DNA from: Calendula officinalis
Taxonomy: Eukaryota > Streptophyta > Magnoliopsida > Asterales > Asteraceae
Length of the DNA: 64,000 bases
Assembly: GCA_963853835.1 (NCBI GenBank)
Contig: OY970832.1
Span: forward strand, 3,988,001-4,052,000
Direction of reading: 5' to 3'
Part shown: piece by piece, positions 35,791 through 47,684 of the stretch
Numbering within the stretch: the stretch's first letter is position 1
Layout of the letters: each line of letters starts with the position of its first letter
Notes under the pieces: model-generated
Database searches by the model: none
Seen by the model: the letters and a program-made list of their open reading frames with translations, nothing else
Told to the model about the DNA's origin: nothing
Position numbers and translations under genes: made by a program

Positions 35791-36453
35791 TAATTAATAT
35801 ATTCGGTAGATTTTGTTTGCCTCCCTCTTGTTCAAAAACAAAATCCCTAAATTTGATTTTGGCATTCAATTTTTCTATTGGCAAATAAATGCGAGAGAAA
35901 ACAGTTAAACTTATTATATAAATTATTAAATTTGCATCAATCTCAAACTCTAAGCAACTTATTTTACTATATATTAAGATTTTTGTTATAAACTAATCAT
36001 TAAAATATTAAATATAATACATAGTAACTATATAAATAGGGGCATATATTCTATGGGCCAAGGGGGGTTTGACCCCTACAATTATTTTGTGATTTATATG
36101 CTAAACACTTAAACTTATACTTTTATATCATTAAACGATTTTCACCATTCTGATCCCTCCACAAAAAATTAAAACGTTCTATAATAATTTCGTCAAAGTT
36201 CCACCTAGATTAGATGGGAATAAGATTTAGTGATACCTATATATGTGTTCATATCACAAGCAAAAACGATTAGAATTAGTTAGATCCGATAATATGTTGA
36301 CCAGATAATGATTGATGATATTGATGGAAGATGTACAACGAAATGACAATATGTAATAATGGTTATAAATTTCGTTTAATTGAGATACACGTCATACCAA
36401 AAAGCTCTTGGACCACATTTTTTACACTATGGAAAATTAACACACTATTTAAT
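35791..36453. other. spacer, nothing recognised
   Basis: AT-rich, with no supported coding region. Confidence 0.4.
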
Positions 36454-36869
36454 TAGGGGTGTGCATTTCGGGATTATCCGAAATTTCGGATATCCGGAAA
36501 TTAGATATTTCGGATACCCGAAATTTCGGATAGTGGATTTTCGCTATCTGAATCCGAATCCGAAATTTCGGATATCCGAAATTACGGATACGGATATCGG
36601 ATAATCCGAAATATCCGAAAATCCGAAGTTTCGCCATTCGTTGAATGATATTACCAGCAAATTAAGTCAATTAGTGCAATTATTTCAATATTTATAAACT
36701 AAAAATAAGATCTTTAACTATATGGAACCTGAAGCTATCATAAACATATTAATATTGACAAAACATATCGGTGTACTCTTGATATTTGATAATATTAAAT
36801 TTTTACATATAAAAAATCGACAAAAAATCGGATACCGGATATCCGAAATATCCGAAAATTCATAATATT

Positions 36870-38721
36870 TGTAACACCTCAATTTTTAATACCAAATATT
36901 GGCCAAAATAAAACATTTTATAATTAGAAGAACATCCTCAATTCGGATTTACAAAAACCTTGGTATGAAATCAGAGTATAAAAGTAGGTGTTACAAAATA
37001 GATCATCACCAAGCTAAGACTAAATCCAATCTAGTGTCCTTCTAATCTAGGTCCCGTATCTCTATCCATGCGAACCTAAGCCTTCGATCCCGAACCTGAG
37101 TACATAGCAAAACAACACAAGGAGTACGTGAGACAAAAACGTCTCGTGAGCTACATGGGTTAGACCCGGTAATAAAATGAAATGTCACAATTCATATAAC
37201 CAATCAATATACATATATATATACCAACTACTCAGTCAAGTCACCTCGGTGTGACCCTATCAACCTTGCTTACCTAGCAATCACTTCTAACTATCGGGTT
37301 GCCCCCGAGCTAACTAGAAACAAGGTACCGGCAATAGGATCGCCCACGCTACCGATACCTGCCTTGCCCACCGGAATACGTCCAATGAGTAAGACTACTA
37401 ACGTGGAAGAGTCAATGGGAAATCCGTCCCAACTGCTCCTCAATCCACACCTCATGACCGGGGAGTCTCCCGTATCATCACATCATCTAAGGTATCGGCA
37501 AAAGGATCGCCCACGCTACTGATACCTGCCTTGCCCACCGGAATACGTCCAATGAGTAAGACTACTAACGTGGAAGAGTCAATGGGAAATCCGTCCCAAC
37601 TGCTCCTCAATCCACACCTCATGACCGGGGAGTCTCCCGTATCATCACATCATCTAAACCTCATCATAACCCTATGGTTATGTCAATCTAGCTCTCGGCT
37701 ATCACGTCTATCATCAAACAAGTTAGTTCCATACTATCATCGGTATAACTAACTATCAACTACTAGTCTACACAAGCAAGCAAATAGACCATAACACAAT
37801 TAATAAAAATGTATTTCATAGGCTATGTACTCAGTAAAGTCCACACGTACTCACCTTAGCAATAAAGATGCTTTAACCGTATTCTTTCCGCCGGTTCCTT
37901 GCTCACAATTCGTCCACTTCAATACTTCACCGAATGTCTAAAACAATTATCACAACAAGATTATCATCACAAACTACTACCAATGTGTTCATCTACCTCT
38001 AGATAACACCCATCAATCCATTTCCCCCCAAATATGGTGATTACCAAAACCCTAGGTTTAACCAACCCTTAAGATTCTTACAAATCAAAATCATACACTT
38101 GTTTCCCTTGTTAAAACACCATCTATTAAGTGTATACATCATTAATTTCACCATAAACCATAACCCCAAGAACTAGGGTTTCAAACCCAAGCTTCAAGAT
38201 CCATAGATCTTGAGCTACAAAGATGGAGGAGTGAAGATTTACCTTTAATCTTCAACTAGGAGTGAAGAATCACGAGATTTGATGAAGAAATCGGCTCCAA
38301 ATGGTGTTTTCCACTCAAAAACGTATACAAAGTCGCTGGGAGAGAAACTAGGGCGGTTGGTCTGAAATAAGTGAGCATTTCCCGACTTTAATGCTGAACA
38401 GACAGAAAAATCGCGCCGCTATCTATAGATAGCGTCGCTATTTTATGCCCGCGATCCAAAATCGCGATCCAAGGCTTCGCTATTTCGGCTTTCTGTGGAA
38501 AACAGCCAAAAATCGCGTCGCTATCCCAAAATCGCGTCGCTATCTTTGGCTGTGCAGCCCAGGCTGCACTTTTCGACCTTTGCTTCGACACGGTTTCGTC
38601 CATAACATTCTCATACGGTGTCCAAATGACACGAAACCAATTCCTACGTTCTTTAAATGATTTATCCTTATTTATCATATTTTTATAAAAATTATTTATC
38701 TACAAATTTCGGGTCGTTACA
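36870..38721 (-). repeat. 3' LTR (1852 bp)
   Basis: Near-identical to 42969-44819. It contains an internal tandem duplication of about 167 bp (from about 37325 and 37492), present in both LTRs and so older than this insertion. Near its right end is a cluster of atcgcgtcgctatc words. Confidence 0.93.
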
Positions 38722-41357
38722 ACTATCTACCCCTTAAAAGGATTCCGTCCTCGGAATCGCTAAGAATTTCAATCCACATTCTACCGAGTACCCATTCTCA
38801 TTCTCCCGCGGTTATTACCGTCAAACTTTTTCTCATCCCGAATTAGTCAACAATATGTATGTAAACATTCAATTAATCCCGTTAGATCCAAACGGGTCAA
38901 AAATCAATCTTAAGCCTTTAGTGCCCAAGTGGGCCAAACTTGCACAATTTTGACCACAAGACTTTCAATCCTTTAACCGCTCATCTTATACTCATAGAAA
39001 TGACATGACCCACGCATTATAATCAACTAATTGACCAACACCAATGTCAAAGTCTAGCTTCGACCAAGTTACCACATTTCAACATCGTCTAACCCTTGAC
39101 TTAAGAACAAAGTCAACTATACTTTAACAATTTCCTTTACCACGACCTCTAATTATGATTTATCAACCATTAGATACCCAATTCCCAAATTCAACTTGAA
39201 AACGCCCAACGGGTCAAAGTCACATAATTTGACCATAACTCTCTTAATTATGTCATTACCCCTTTCTCATACACACAACTGATACATTATACTCTCATCA
39301 TCGCGAGTCATTTGAAACGAAAGTCAAAACCCATCCTTAACGAAGTCAACTAATCACATGTTGACTAATCTTGACTTTTGCCTAAAGTCAACCATACCCT
39401 TTTTTTTCCAGTTAACAGATTCCCTACCCTCGAGATATCATTCTCGACTTATCACTCCCAATCATACTCATAATTGTTCCCCTAACAATCGTTCATATCT
39501 CCAAATTTCAAATCTTTCCAAATTTCCCCAAGTTCTCACATTCCCTTATGGTCACATCAACCCTTTACCGTTTCTTTACTTTCATTTGGTCACCTATACC
39601 ATTTCTTAGTACCATTTCAATCATCTTCGCCTCACATACCATAATTTCACACAAGTTGACCATATCCTGGTTCCCAATAACAATTGCTTTCTAACGGCAT
39701 CCTTTTTCTCATATTCTAGAAGTCGTAGGCATCCCATACCTATACATAACCTAATGCAACCCGCACTTCCAACAAATTTTCATTTACCAAACATAATAGC
39801 AATACTCATTAACCCCTTGGTTCTATCTTCGTCATATAAACGCATAAGCATACACACCTACTTATATATATCAAGCCAACTCAATCTAAATGTATCTATT
39901 GTGCACATATACGGACATGTGTATATGTCACCAATACCATCTAAGCATCATCATCATGCGCATATACACCCATATGTATATGACACCCCAATGTCATCTG
40001 ACATCCATCTTTCCGCATCGCGTAGCCTTGCTACTATCTTACCCATTCGATCATCAAATCGCTCATCGTGCGTTCTAGCACCTCTCCCATAAAAATCGCA
40101 TTATCGTTTTCTTCCCTATTCATATGTCTCCTATCGAACATAGTACTTAGCACATTTCATATAATATTATCTTTCCGTTATTATATGCCTTCCAAGGCCA
40201 TCATATAATGCACATGCATTGTACCCCGCGGGTATACCAATAAAATCTCCGATTGTCGTTTACCGTTTCACTTACACATCAATCACCCTTAACCGGTCCA
40301 TTTCCTTATTGCCGATTTCCAATCCTTTTATTACCACCGGGGTAACCACCAATCTATTCCTTTAACCAAAGTTCACCGGCCAACCCGGTCACCTTTGAGT
40401 CAACCAATCAACTCCGGTCTACATTTGTAACCCATGACTTGGCACCCATTAGCCCAACATTCCATGTTCCCGTCTTCCTACATCGCGATACCTTGAAATA
40501 TTTATTTCTCAGTCGTAGCCTCACACACACTATGTCATATTATATCACATCATTATTATGACATCTTGCCCATAATCGTCATCTTACCCTTAATATCAAA
40601 TCGATCATCCCTTGTCACGAAACTTGTTATGGCTACGTGCCAATTTTTACTCCATTCTTTCTAACAATTAAAATATGCCATTCTTGACACTTACTCTTTT
40701 CCACCTATGTTACATTTATTTGTTCCAAGGCATCACTATACCTTTAATCATTCTTTTCTTTCCCATTTACATATATTAACATTACATTACTTATCCAGAT
40801 TCCCGCCAAATACTCAAGCTTCAATTCCAAGATTTCTATTTCCAATTTCCATCCTTACTACAATTCTTACCAAAACTTAGTACTTCGTTGTACTACTATC
40901 CATTTATTGGAAACATTTACCGTCCTTGCGGTTCATCTTTTGATACCAAATAATAACGTCAACCCCTATATCCTTACTATCTGCGACACACCGAACCATA
41001 TTCCTTTCAAAAAAAATAAAATTTCCATACACATAACTAACCGGGAAAATCATTCCCCAAAATAAATATCCACGTCATACAACTTACCTCCAATTCCTAT
41101 AACCACCAATCCGTGCGACCACCCGACCATTAAGCTATAGTCACACAATATCTTGGCTTGGTGCATACCCAACCAATCCATACCGATAATCACATCAGAA
41201 TCCTTCTTTCTCATGGACATTAATCAATTTTTAAACTTTTTCCCATTCATTTCTAAATCACAACTTCTATAAACAAATTCGACCGTTGAGATTTTCCCAT
41301 TGGCTACCTCTATTTCATATTTTTCATCTAACAACATCGGTCGGCACATTTAACTTT
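38722..41357 (-). other. internal region of the LTR element where pol is expected, no coding seen
   Basis: 2.6 kb of pyrimidine-rich plus strand (purine-rich in the element's sense strand). No open frame and no reverse transcriptase or integrase motif was seen. Just after the protease remnant a short piece still reads like the end of a retroviral-type protease (DVIIGMDWLGMHQAKI) near 41150-41210, interrupted by stops. A purine-rich ttttaaggggtag just inside the 3' LTR may be the polypurine tract. Confidence 0.7.
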
Positions 41358-42752
41358 CTACCAAACTCGTGAGACCAACGAATAAGTAGAATCCGAATCA
41401 AATAATATAGAAGATGACATGAAGTTAATGAATAAAGTACATGATACCACATCGTGCACCTCTCTTGCTTCCACTCGAGTCACCTGAAAGGAACGTCCCT
41501 TCACCTTAGTCGGTTCCTCTTTCTTTTGAGCCGCGAGCACCTTTGGCTCGATCCTCCTTTTCGGGCACGCATTGCTATAGTGTCCCATTTCATGGCACGA
41601 GTAACACTCCACCTCGGAGAGCGCCTTGGATCTACAATCCCGTGCTATATGTCCCGTCTTTCCACAAATATAGCACACCTTCGAAGCTCCTCGGCACTCG
41701 CCGGCATGGTTCTTCCCGCATCTCTTGCACGGGGCAACACTTCCTTGCTTGAAGGAATTTGATGTGAACTTCCCCTTTTTAGAAGTTCCCGAGCCACTCT
41801 CGGCTTTCCTTTTCTCGTTCACATGGGCCCTCACGGCATTCCTTGTCGCATCTACCTCTTCCACACCCCGGGCGGCACCAATGGCCTCATCGAGTGTGAC
41901 CGCTCTCCTTACCTCCAATTAGTAATCCCAAGGTAGTCCACAAGCATACCGGACTACCCTCGATCCTTCCTCAAAATAAGTTCTTGCAACAAACGGGAGC
42001 AATCCCGTGAACTCCCTTGAGTACTCCTCAACCGACCTAACACCCTTCTTTAGGTTTACAAACCTCTCATGCATCCTCCCCAAATCCCTTTCGGGGCAAA
42101 ACTTTCTCTTCAACCTCGTGGTAAAGTCGTCCCATGACATCTTTTCAATCACCTCCCTCCCAAGGGTCTCATACACGATATCCCACCATACCATAGCATC
42201 TCCTTTCAATAGTTGTGACGCATACGTCACCATATCGGCATCCTTACACTTACTACTACCGATAACCCTCTCGGTCTCTCGGATCCACCTCATAGTTACT
42301 TTCGGGTCCGAACTACCCGTATACACATTTGGCTTACAAGCCATGAAGGATTTAAACAAACAACCCTCTTTCGCAATGGGCCTAGCCCTAGCATCACTTT
42401 GGCTACCCGTGGAGGATTTCTCCACTCGAGTGTCACCATCCCTGGTTTTCTCATCCGACCTAGCCTCGGATACACGATCTCCACCCGACCTCTCACGGTC
42501 ACCAATGATGCGGTGCACCTCATCGGCCACCACTCCCTTGAGTTGTTCAATAATAGTTTGGAGGTCCGCCATGGTCACCGGAGTTCTATTAGCTCCGACC
42601 TCCGAGTCACCCATCCGATGCATCGACGGTTGACTTTCCTGTTCAACCACAACCTCGACATGAGGTATTTCTTCCTCTTGATCTTGTGGAGCCTTTCCAC
42701 TTCTAAGAGTGTTCACCATTTCCTTTCGTTCAAGACTTACGATAGACATCAA
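41358..42752 (-). pseudogene. gag: gag with two CCHC zinc knuckles plus truncated protease remnant
   Basis: The start ATG at 42752 opens a 277-codon frame containing a Retrotrans_gag domain (MRWIRETERVIG, ASQLLKGDAMVWW, FVNLKKGVRSVEEYSREFTG). A TAA stop at 41919-41921 interrupts it; the same frame continues to 41358 with two zinc knuckles (CKRCGKNHAGEC-like and CYICGKTGHIARDC, CYSCHEMGHYSNAC) and then the start of an aspartic protease whose active site reads LFDSDSTYS instead of the family's DSGA/T. A frameshift follows immediately. Gag would normally package the RNA; this copy appears unable to make a full Gag-Pro. Confidence 0.85.
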
Positions 42753-42953
42753 ATAATTTAGTACCTCATGTACAACCCATTAGTCGCATAGGACTCAATA
42801 TCCAAAATCATATCAAATTCATCGGTCCCCTAGGTTCAACCCTAAACTTAATACAAAGTCTCAAGGTCAACCTATGATCTTAAGGAATCTTATATTCCTA
42901 ATGCTACAGTCTAAGACTAGGATGGTCATCCAACCTAATTCACTTAAACTATA

Positions 42954-42965
42954 GCTCTGATACCA
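42954..42965 (-). other. primer-binding site, initiator tRNA-Met
   Basis: Read on the minus strand, TGGTATCAGAGC begins 3 nt after the 5' LTR end. It is complementary to the 3' end of plant initiator tRNA-Met, the usual primer for gypsy and copia elements. It fixes the element's orientation. Confidence 0.92.
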
Positions 42966-42968
42966 AGT

Positions 42969-44819
42969 TGTAACACCTCAATTTTTAATACCAAATATTG
43001 GCCAAAATAAAACATTTTATAATTAGAAGAACATCCTCAATTCGGATTTACAAAAACCTTGGTATGAAATCAGAGTATAAAAGTAGGTGTTACAAAATAG
43101 ATCATCACCAAGCTAAGACTAAATCCAATCTAGTGTCCTTCTAATCTAGGTCCCGCATCTCTATCCATGCGAACCTAAGCCTTCGATCCCGAACCTGAGT
43201 ACATAGCAAAACAACACAAGGAGTACGTGAGACAAAAACGTCTCGTGAGCTACATGGGTTAGACCCGGTAATAAAATGAAATGTCACAATTCATATAACC
43301 AATCAATATACATATATATATACCAACTACTCAGTCAAGTCACCTCGGTGTGACCCTATCAACCTTGCTTACCTAGCAATCACTTCTAACTATCGGGTTG
43401 CCCCCGAGCTAACTAGAAACAAGGTACCGGCAATAGGATCGCCCACGCTACCGATACCTGCCTTGCCCACCGGAATACGTCCAATGAGTAAGACTACTAA
43501 CGTGGAAGAGTCAATGGGAAATCCGTCCCAACTGCTCCTCAATCCACACCTCATGACCGGGGAGTCTCCCGTATCATCACATCATCTAAGGTATCGGCAA
43601 AAGGATCGCCCACGCTACCGATACCTGCCTTGCCCACCGGAATACGTCCAATGAGTAAGACTACTAACGTGGAAGAGTCAATGGGAAATCCGTCCCAACT
43701 GCTCCTCAATCCACACCTCATGACCGGGGAGTCTCCCGTATCATCACATCATCTAAACCTCATCATAACCCTATGGTTATGTCAATCTAGCTCTCGGCTA
43801 TCACGTCTATCATCAAACAAGTTAGTTCCATACTATCATCGGTATAACTAACTATCAACTACTAGTCTACACAAGCAAGCATATAGACCATAACACAAGT
43901 AATAAAAATGTATTTCATAGGCTATGTACTCAGTAAAGTCCACACGTACTCACCTTAGCAATAAAGATGCTTTAACCGTATTCTTTCCGCCGGTTCCTTG
44001 CTCACAATTCGTCCACTTCAATACTTCACCGAATGTCTAAAACAATTATCACAACAAGATTATCATCACAAACTACTACCAATGTGTTCATCTACCTCTA
44101 GATAACACCCATCAATCCATTTCCCCCAAATATGGTGATTACCAAAACCCTAGGTTTAACCAACCCTTAAGATTCTTACAAATCAAAATCATACACTTGT
44201 TTCCCTTGTTAAAACACCATCTATTAAGTGTATACATCATTAATTTCACCATAAACCATAACCCCAAGAACTAGGGTTTCAAACCCAAGCTTCAAGATCC
44301 ATAGATCTTGAGCTACAAAGATGGAGGAGTGAAGATTTACCTTTAATCTTCAACTAGGAGTGAAGAATCACGAGATTTGATGAAGAAATCGGCTCCAAAT
44401 GGTGTTTTCCACTCAAAAACGTATACAAAGTCGCTGGGAGAGAAACTAGGGCTGTTGGTCTGAAATAAGTGAGCATTTCCCGACTTTAATGCTGAACAGA
44501 CAGAAAAATCGCGCCGCTATCTATAGATAGCGTCGCTATTTTATGCCCGCGATCCAAAATCGCGATCCAAGGCTTCGCTATTTCGGCTTTCTGTGGAAAA
44601 CAGCCAAAAATCGCGTCGCTATCCCAAAATCGCGTCGCTATCTTTGGCTGTGCAGCCCAGGCTGCACTTTTCGACCTTTGCTTCGACACGGTTTCGTCCA
44701 TAACTTTCTCATACGGTGTCCAAATGACACGAAACCAATTCCTACGTTCTTTAAATGATTTATCCTTATTTATCATATTTTTATAAAAATTATTTATCTA
44801 CAAATTTCGGGTCGTTACA
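42969..44819 (-). repeat. 5' LTR (1851 bp)
   Basis: Pairs with 36870-38721. The differences seen are substitutions near 43156, 43619, 43882, 43899, 44453 and 44705 (LTR2 coordinates) and a one-base C-run indel near 44127. It carries the same internal 167-bp tandem duplication. Confidence 0.93.
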
Positions 44820-44938
44820 ATATTGGTATCCGAATCCGAAAATTCGGATATCCGAATTTTCGGATAATTTCGGATCGGATTTCGGATATTTTTTCGGATT
44901 TCGGATACCGGATATATTTGCACACCCCTACTATTAAT

Positions 44939-45140
44939 GTATTTTCTCTAATAACAATTTCTCTATCTATAAATAGGATTGTCTACATTTTATATTCTAC
45001 ATAGTTCTCATTTGAAGAGAGTAAGCAGCGTTGTTGTTGTATCAGTGTATTTTATCTTCGCAATACTTGTATCAAAACATATATAGATGATTGTTGATTG
45101 TTGATTGTTGATTAAACTTTATTGAATTATGGCCAGAATT
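44939..45140. other. short spacer with microsatellite
   Basis: Contains a gattgtt(gattgtt)n microsatellite near 45086-45112. No gene. Confidence 0.5.
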
Positions 45141-45455
45141 AGGGGTGAGCTCGGTTCAAAAACCGAACCGAACCGAAACCGATAGAACCGAACCCGAAAA
45201 CGATGAATTTTCAAAACCGAACCGATAACATGTTATTGGTTTTGGTTCGGTTTGGTATCGGTTCGGTTCGGTTTTGGTTCGGTTTTTTAGGCCAAATGGC
45301 CAAATGTTCATCCTTTTCCCAAAACCGAACCGAACCGAAACCGATAGAACCGAAACCGAAAACGACGAATTTTCAAAACCGAAACATTTTGGTTCGGTTC
45401 GGTTTCGGTCGATTTTTGGTTCGGTTCGGTTTTTTGGGTATAAATGCTCACCCCT
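45141..45455. mobile_element. dyad-repeat element of the CCGAACCGAAA type
   Basis: Bounded by aggggtgagc and gctcacccct (10-bp TIR). Inside, aaaccgaaccgaaccgaaac arrays alternate with ggttcggttcggttttggtt arrays, giving two nested dyads around a short unique core (ggccaaatggccaaatgttc). 315 bp, non-coding. The ORFs it generates on both strands are repeat artefacts. Target duplication not resolved. Confidence 0.75.
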
Positions 45456-46410
45456 TTTTACTTTCATATATTTATTACTTAATTTCACACACACACACAC
45501 ACTAATGAAGTATAAACGATTGGTATATAGAATTTCACACACACACACCTGAATTATGGTATTAGAGGATCATAATCAAATGTTTAAAAGTATATGATTA
45601 AATATTAAAAAAGAATGAGTAATTAAATTGATGATGTACACTATCTCGGCAATATATTTAAATCATATACATGTAGTTTATTGTATAAACTACAAACATA
45701 GATAATTTACATTATTATTTAATTTTATCAAAACAAGTTGCACATGCTTCGTAAAGTTTATCATTTTAATCTACAAATTAAATTCAAATAATAATTAACA
45801 AACTTAATCGTATTAACTGTAAATCATAACAATCAATTCTAAAGAAAGATTCAAACACATCCAAAATATGAGGAAAATACAAGTAAAAACTTTCACAAAA
45901 GGATAAATAAAAAGAGTAAAAAAAATAAAGTGGAGTTGGATTCACACACGTACGCACCACTGTCAGCAACTGTAAAAAAATATTAAAATATAATAACTTT
46001 CCACACTAACACCAACACATTTTCCCCACGCATATTTAAAGTTATTTTTGTACATTTAACAAGATTGGTCCCTCTAACTTGACCAAAGTTACATCACAGT
46101 ACTTACACTTTGAAATCAAGTGAACAAAATTTGGATTTTATTAAAAGTTTATTTGTTTAGTCCATTTATTATCTTTATTCTATTCTTATATCATGCTTAA
46201 AAATGGAAACGGACCAGGGAATATCAAGGATCCTATTCTCCACTCCCTATTTCCATCCGCAAATGGGGATGGATTTTGCATCCTTAGCCCCAAAAGATTG
46301 GAGATTTTTCCTCCTTCCCGAATAAATTAACTTATAATACTGTAGTTGGTTAATTACAATGTTGATTTAATAATCAATATTATAACATCGATTTTGGAAT
46401 AATCATGTTC
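45456..46410. other. AT-rich spacer with CA microsatellites
   Basis: (CA)n tracts at about 45486-45506 and 45535-45550. No gene recognised. Confidence 0.5.
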
Positions 46411-46640
46411 TATTGAGGCCTAGTGGCAAGGATCATGACATTCACACAAGATGGCTCATGTTCAAACATTGCTAGGTACAAGCTTTGGTAGTGACTCTGG
46501 GATGGTCAAGAAATGGTTATGAAGATACTCTGATTATATCGTATATATCTTAGTCAAAGATTCGTTCATCCCGTAGTAACCTAAATTAAGAAAACCTCAT
46601 CCGTTTTATTGAGACAAGATGACCTTTTTAGATTTATTCT
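46411..46640 (+). mobile_element. probable tRNA-derived SINE, degenerate
   Basis: An A-box-like ggcctagtggca (46417-46428) is followed about 45 nt later by a B-box-like tgttcaaacat, then a tRNA-unrelated body and a T-rich tail. B-box identity is weak, so the call is tentative. Confidence 0.4.
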
Positions 46641-47185
46641 TTTTACACTTAATTAACATTTTCTTGACAAGAAGTCCATTGATGTTTTGATGTGTGATAA
46701 GTAGGAGAAATAATTTACAAAGTATGTAAGTTGTGCATTCGGGTTGGAAGTCGGGGATTTAGTCATATCCTCACACATATCCTTTTACTTAGTCAAGGGA
46801 TTCTACATCCCGGTATCCATAATAAAATTCTTATTCTCCCTTAAAACTTTTACTCAAATTTCAAATTTGACGGAGTTCACTTAATAAAATAATATTTTTT
46901 ATATCAAGGATCCGCCATTAATTATCCTTTCTTTATAAACCAACCTTATATTTAAATCAAAGTTATTAACAAATACTCACCGCTAATTTAAAATTGTATA
47001 AAAAAGAAATTAGAACTTTATCATGAGAAGGAGAGAGTATTACTTACCTATATTTGTTGTATACAGCTGTAAGTTAAAATGCATTCATACACATCAAATC
47101 TTAGTATAAAGTATACTTTTGTATATATTTATAAACATATTAATGTCGGGGTAACAAAATGAGGAATATAATGTATACATATATT
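46641..47185. other. AT-rich spacer, nothing recognised
   Basis: Fragments reading cgggttggaagtcgg... and ttctacatcccggtatcc may be decayed transposon sequence. No gene. Confidence 0.35.
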
Positions 47186-47358
47186 ATTTTTTAACGGCTA
47201 GTTAGTTGTTCGAGCTTAGGGAGTGACATTCACAAGGGGCCGGAAGCCTCCTTTCGAACCTTCCATCTATTTGTCCACGACGGGACTTGAACCAATGATT
47301 AATAGGTCATGAGCAACACCTTAATCCTCCTCCAATACCACTAAGCTACAAGCCTTAT
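47186..47358 (-). mobile_element. tRNA-derived SINE
   Basis: On the minus strand the head GGCTTGTAGCTTAGTGGT contains a good A box (TAGCTTAGTGG) and, about 45 nt on, a B box GGTTCAAGTCC. The intervening stretch does not make a full tRNA cloverleaf, and a tRNA-unrelated body follows, ending in TTAAAAAATAATAT. This is the layout of plant SINEs transcribed by RNA polymerase III. It is not a functional tRNA gene. Confidence 0.75.
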
Positions 47359-47684
47359 GTGAATAAATACATACATATTAGATTTGTATTTATAAAATGA
47401 AAGTTTAGTTCTCAATTGTTGCTTTTAATGTAAATCATATACATTTTTGTTAATTTTCTTAAAACAGCTTATTATAAAGATATTATATATATCAAAATTA
47501 ACATAAATTGTTTATTGTTCCATAAAGGAATAGTCAAAATAACTAACTAGAAACATCATAGCGCATCAGGATAACATTGACGGCACTGCAAATTACAATG
47601 CACACCACATATCAAGTTGATGATACCAATTATTAAAATCGATGTTTTAAAAATCAGTTTTTACATTGAATCGATCAAAGTTTT
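47359..47684. other. AT-rich spacer, nothing recognised
   Basis: No coding or repeat boundary seen up to the solo LTR. Confidence 0.4.

Larger units (their letters stand above)
36870..44819 (-). mobile_element. young, non-autonomous Ty3/gypsy-like LTR retrotransposon (gag-bearing, no pol)
   Basis: 7950 bp on the minus strand. LTRs are 36870-38721 (3' LTR) and 42969-44819 (5' LTR), each ending TG...CA (on the plus strand tgtaacacc...gtcgttaca). The 5-bp target duplication ATATT is at 36865-36869 and 44820-44824. A primer-binding site for initiator-Met tRNA lies next to the 5' LTR. The internal part (4.2 kb) holds gag and a protease remnant, but no reverse transcriptase, RNase H or integrase frame. 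The LTRs differ by about six substitutions and one indel by eye, so the insertion is recent. Confidence 0.93.
36454..44930. mobile_element. TCGGATATCC dyad-repeat element, hAT-like, split by an LTR retrotransposon
   Basis: Ends taggggtgtgca (36454) and tgcacaccccta (to 44930) are perfect 12-bp inverted repeats. The flanks are ctatttaat on the left and ctattaat on the right, consistent with an 8-bp hAT duplication with one inserted T. Inside each end are arrays of atttcggatatccgaa-type palindromic words. The retrotransposon at 36870-44819 sits inside it; without that the element is about 520 bp. Non-coding. Confidence 0.72.

Noticed and set aside
42007..42633. 208-codon plus-strand ORF
   Set aside because: Antisense shadow of the gag frame on the minus strand, with no protein family resemblance.
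45156..45552. ORFs rich in VRFGF or NRTEPK repeats
   Set aside because: Translation of the CCGAACCGAAA dyad repeats; non-coding transposon.
47270..47354. A tRNA gene on the minus strand
   Set aside because: A and B boxes are present but the sequence does not form acceptor and anticodon stems, and a SINE body follows.
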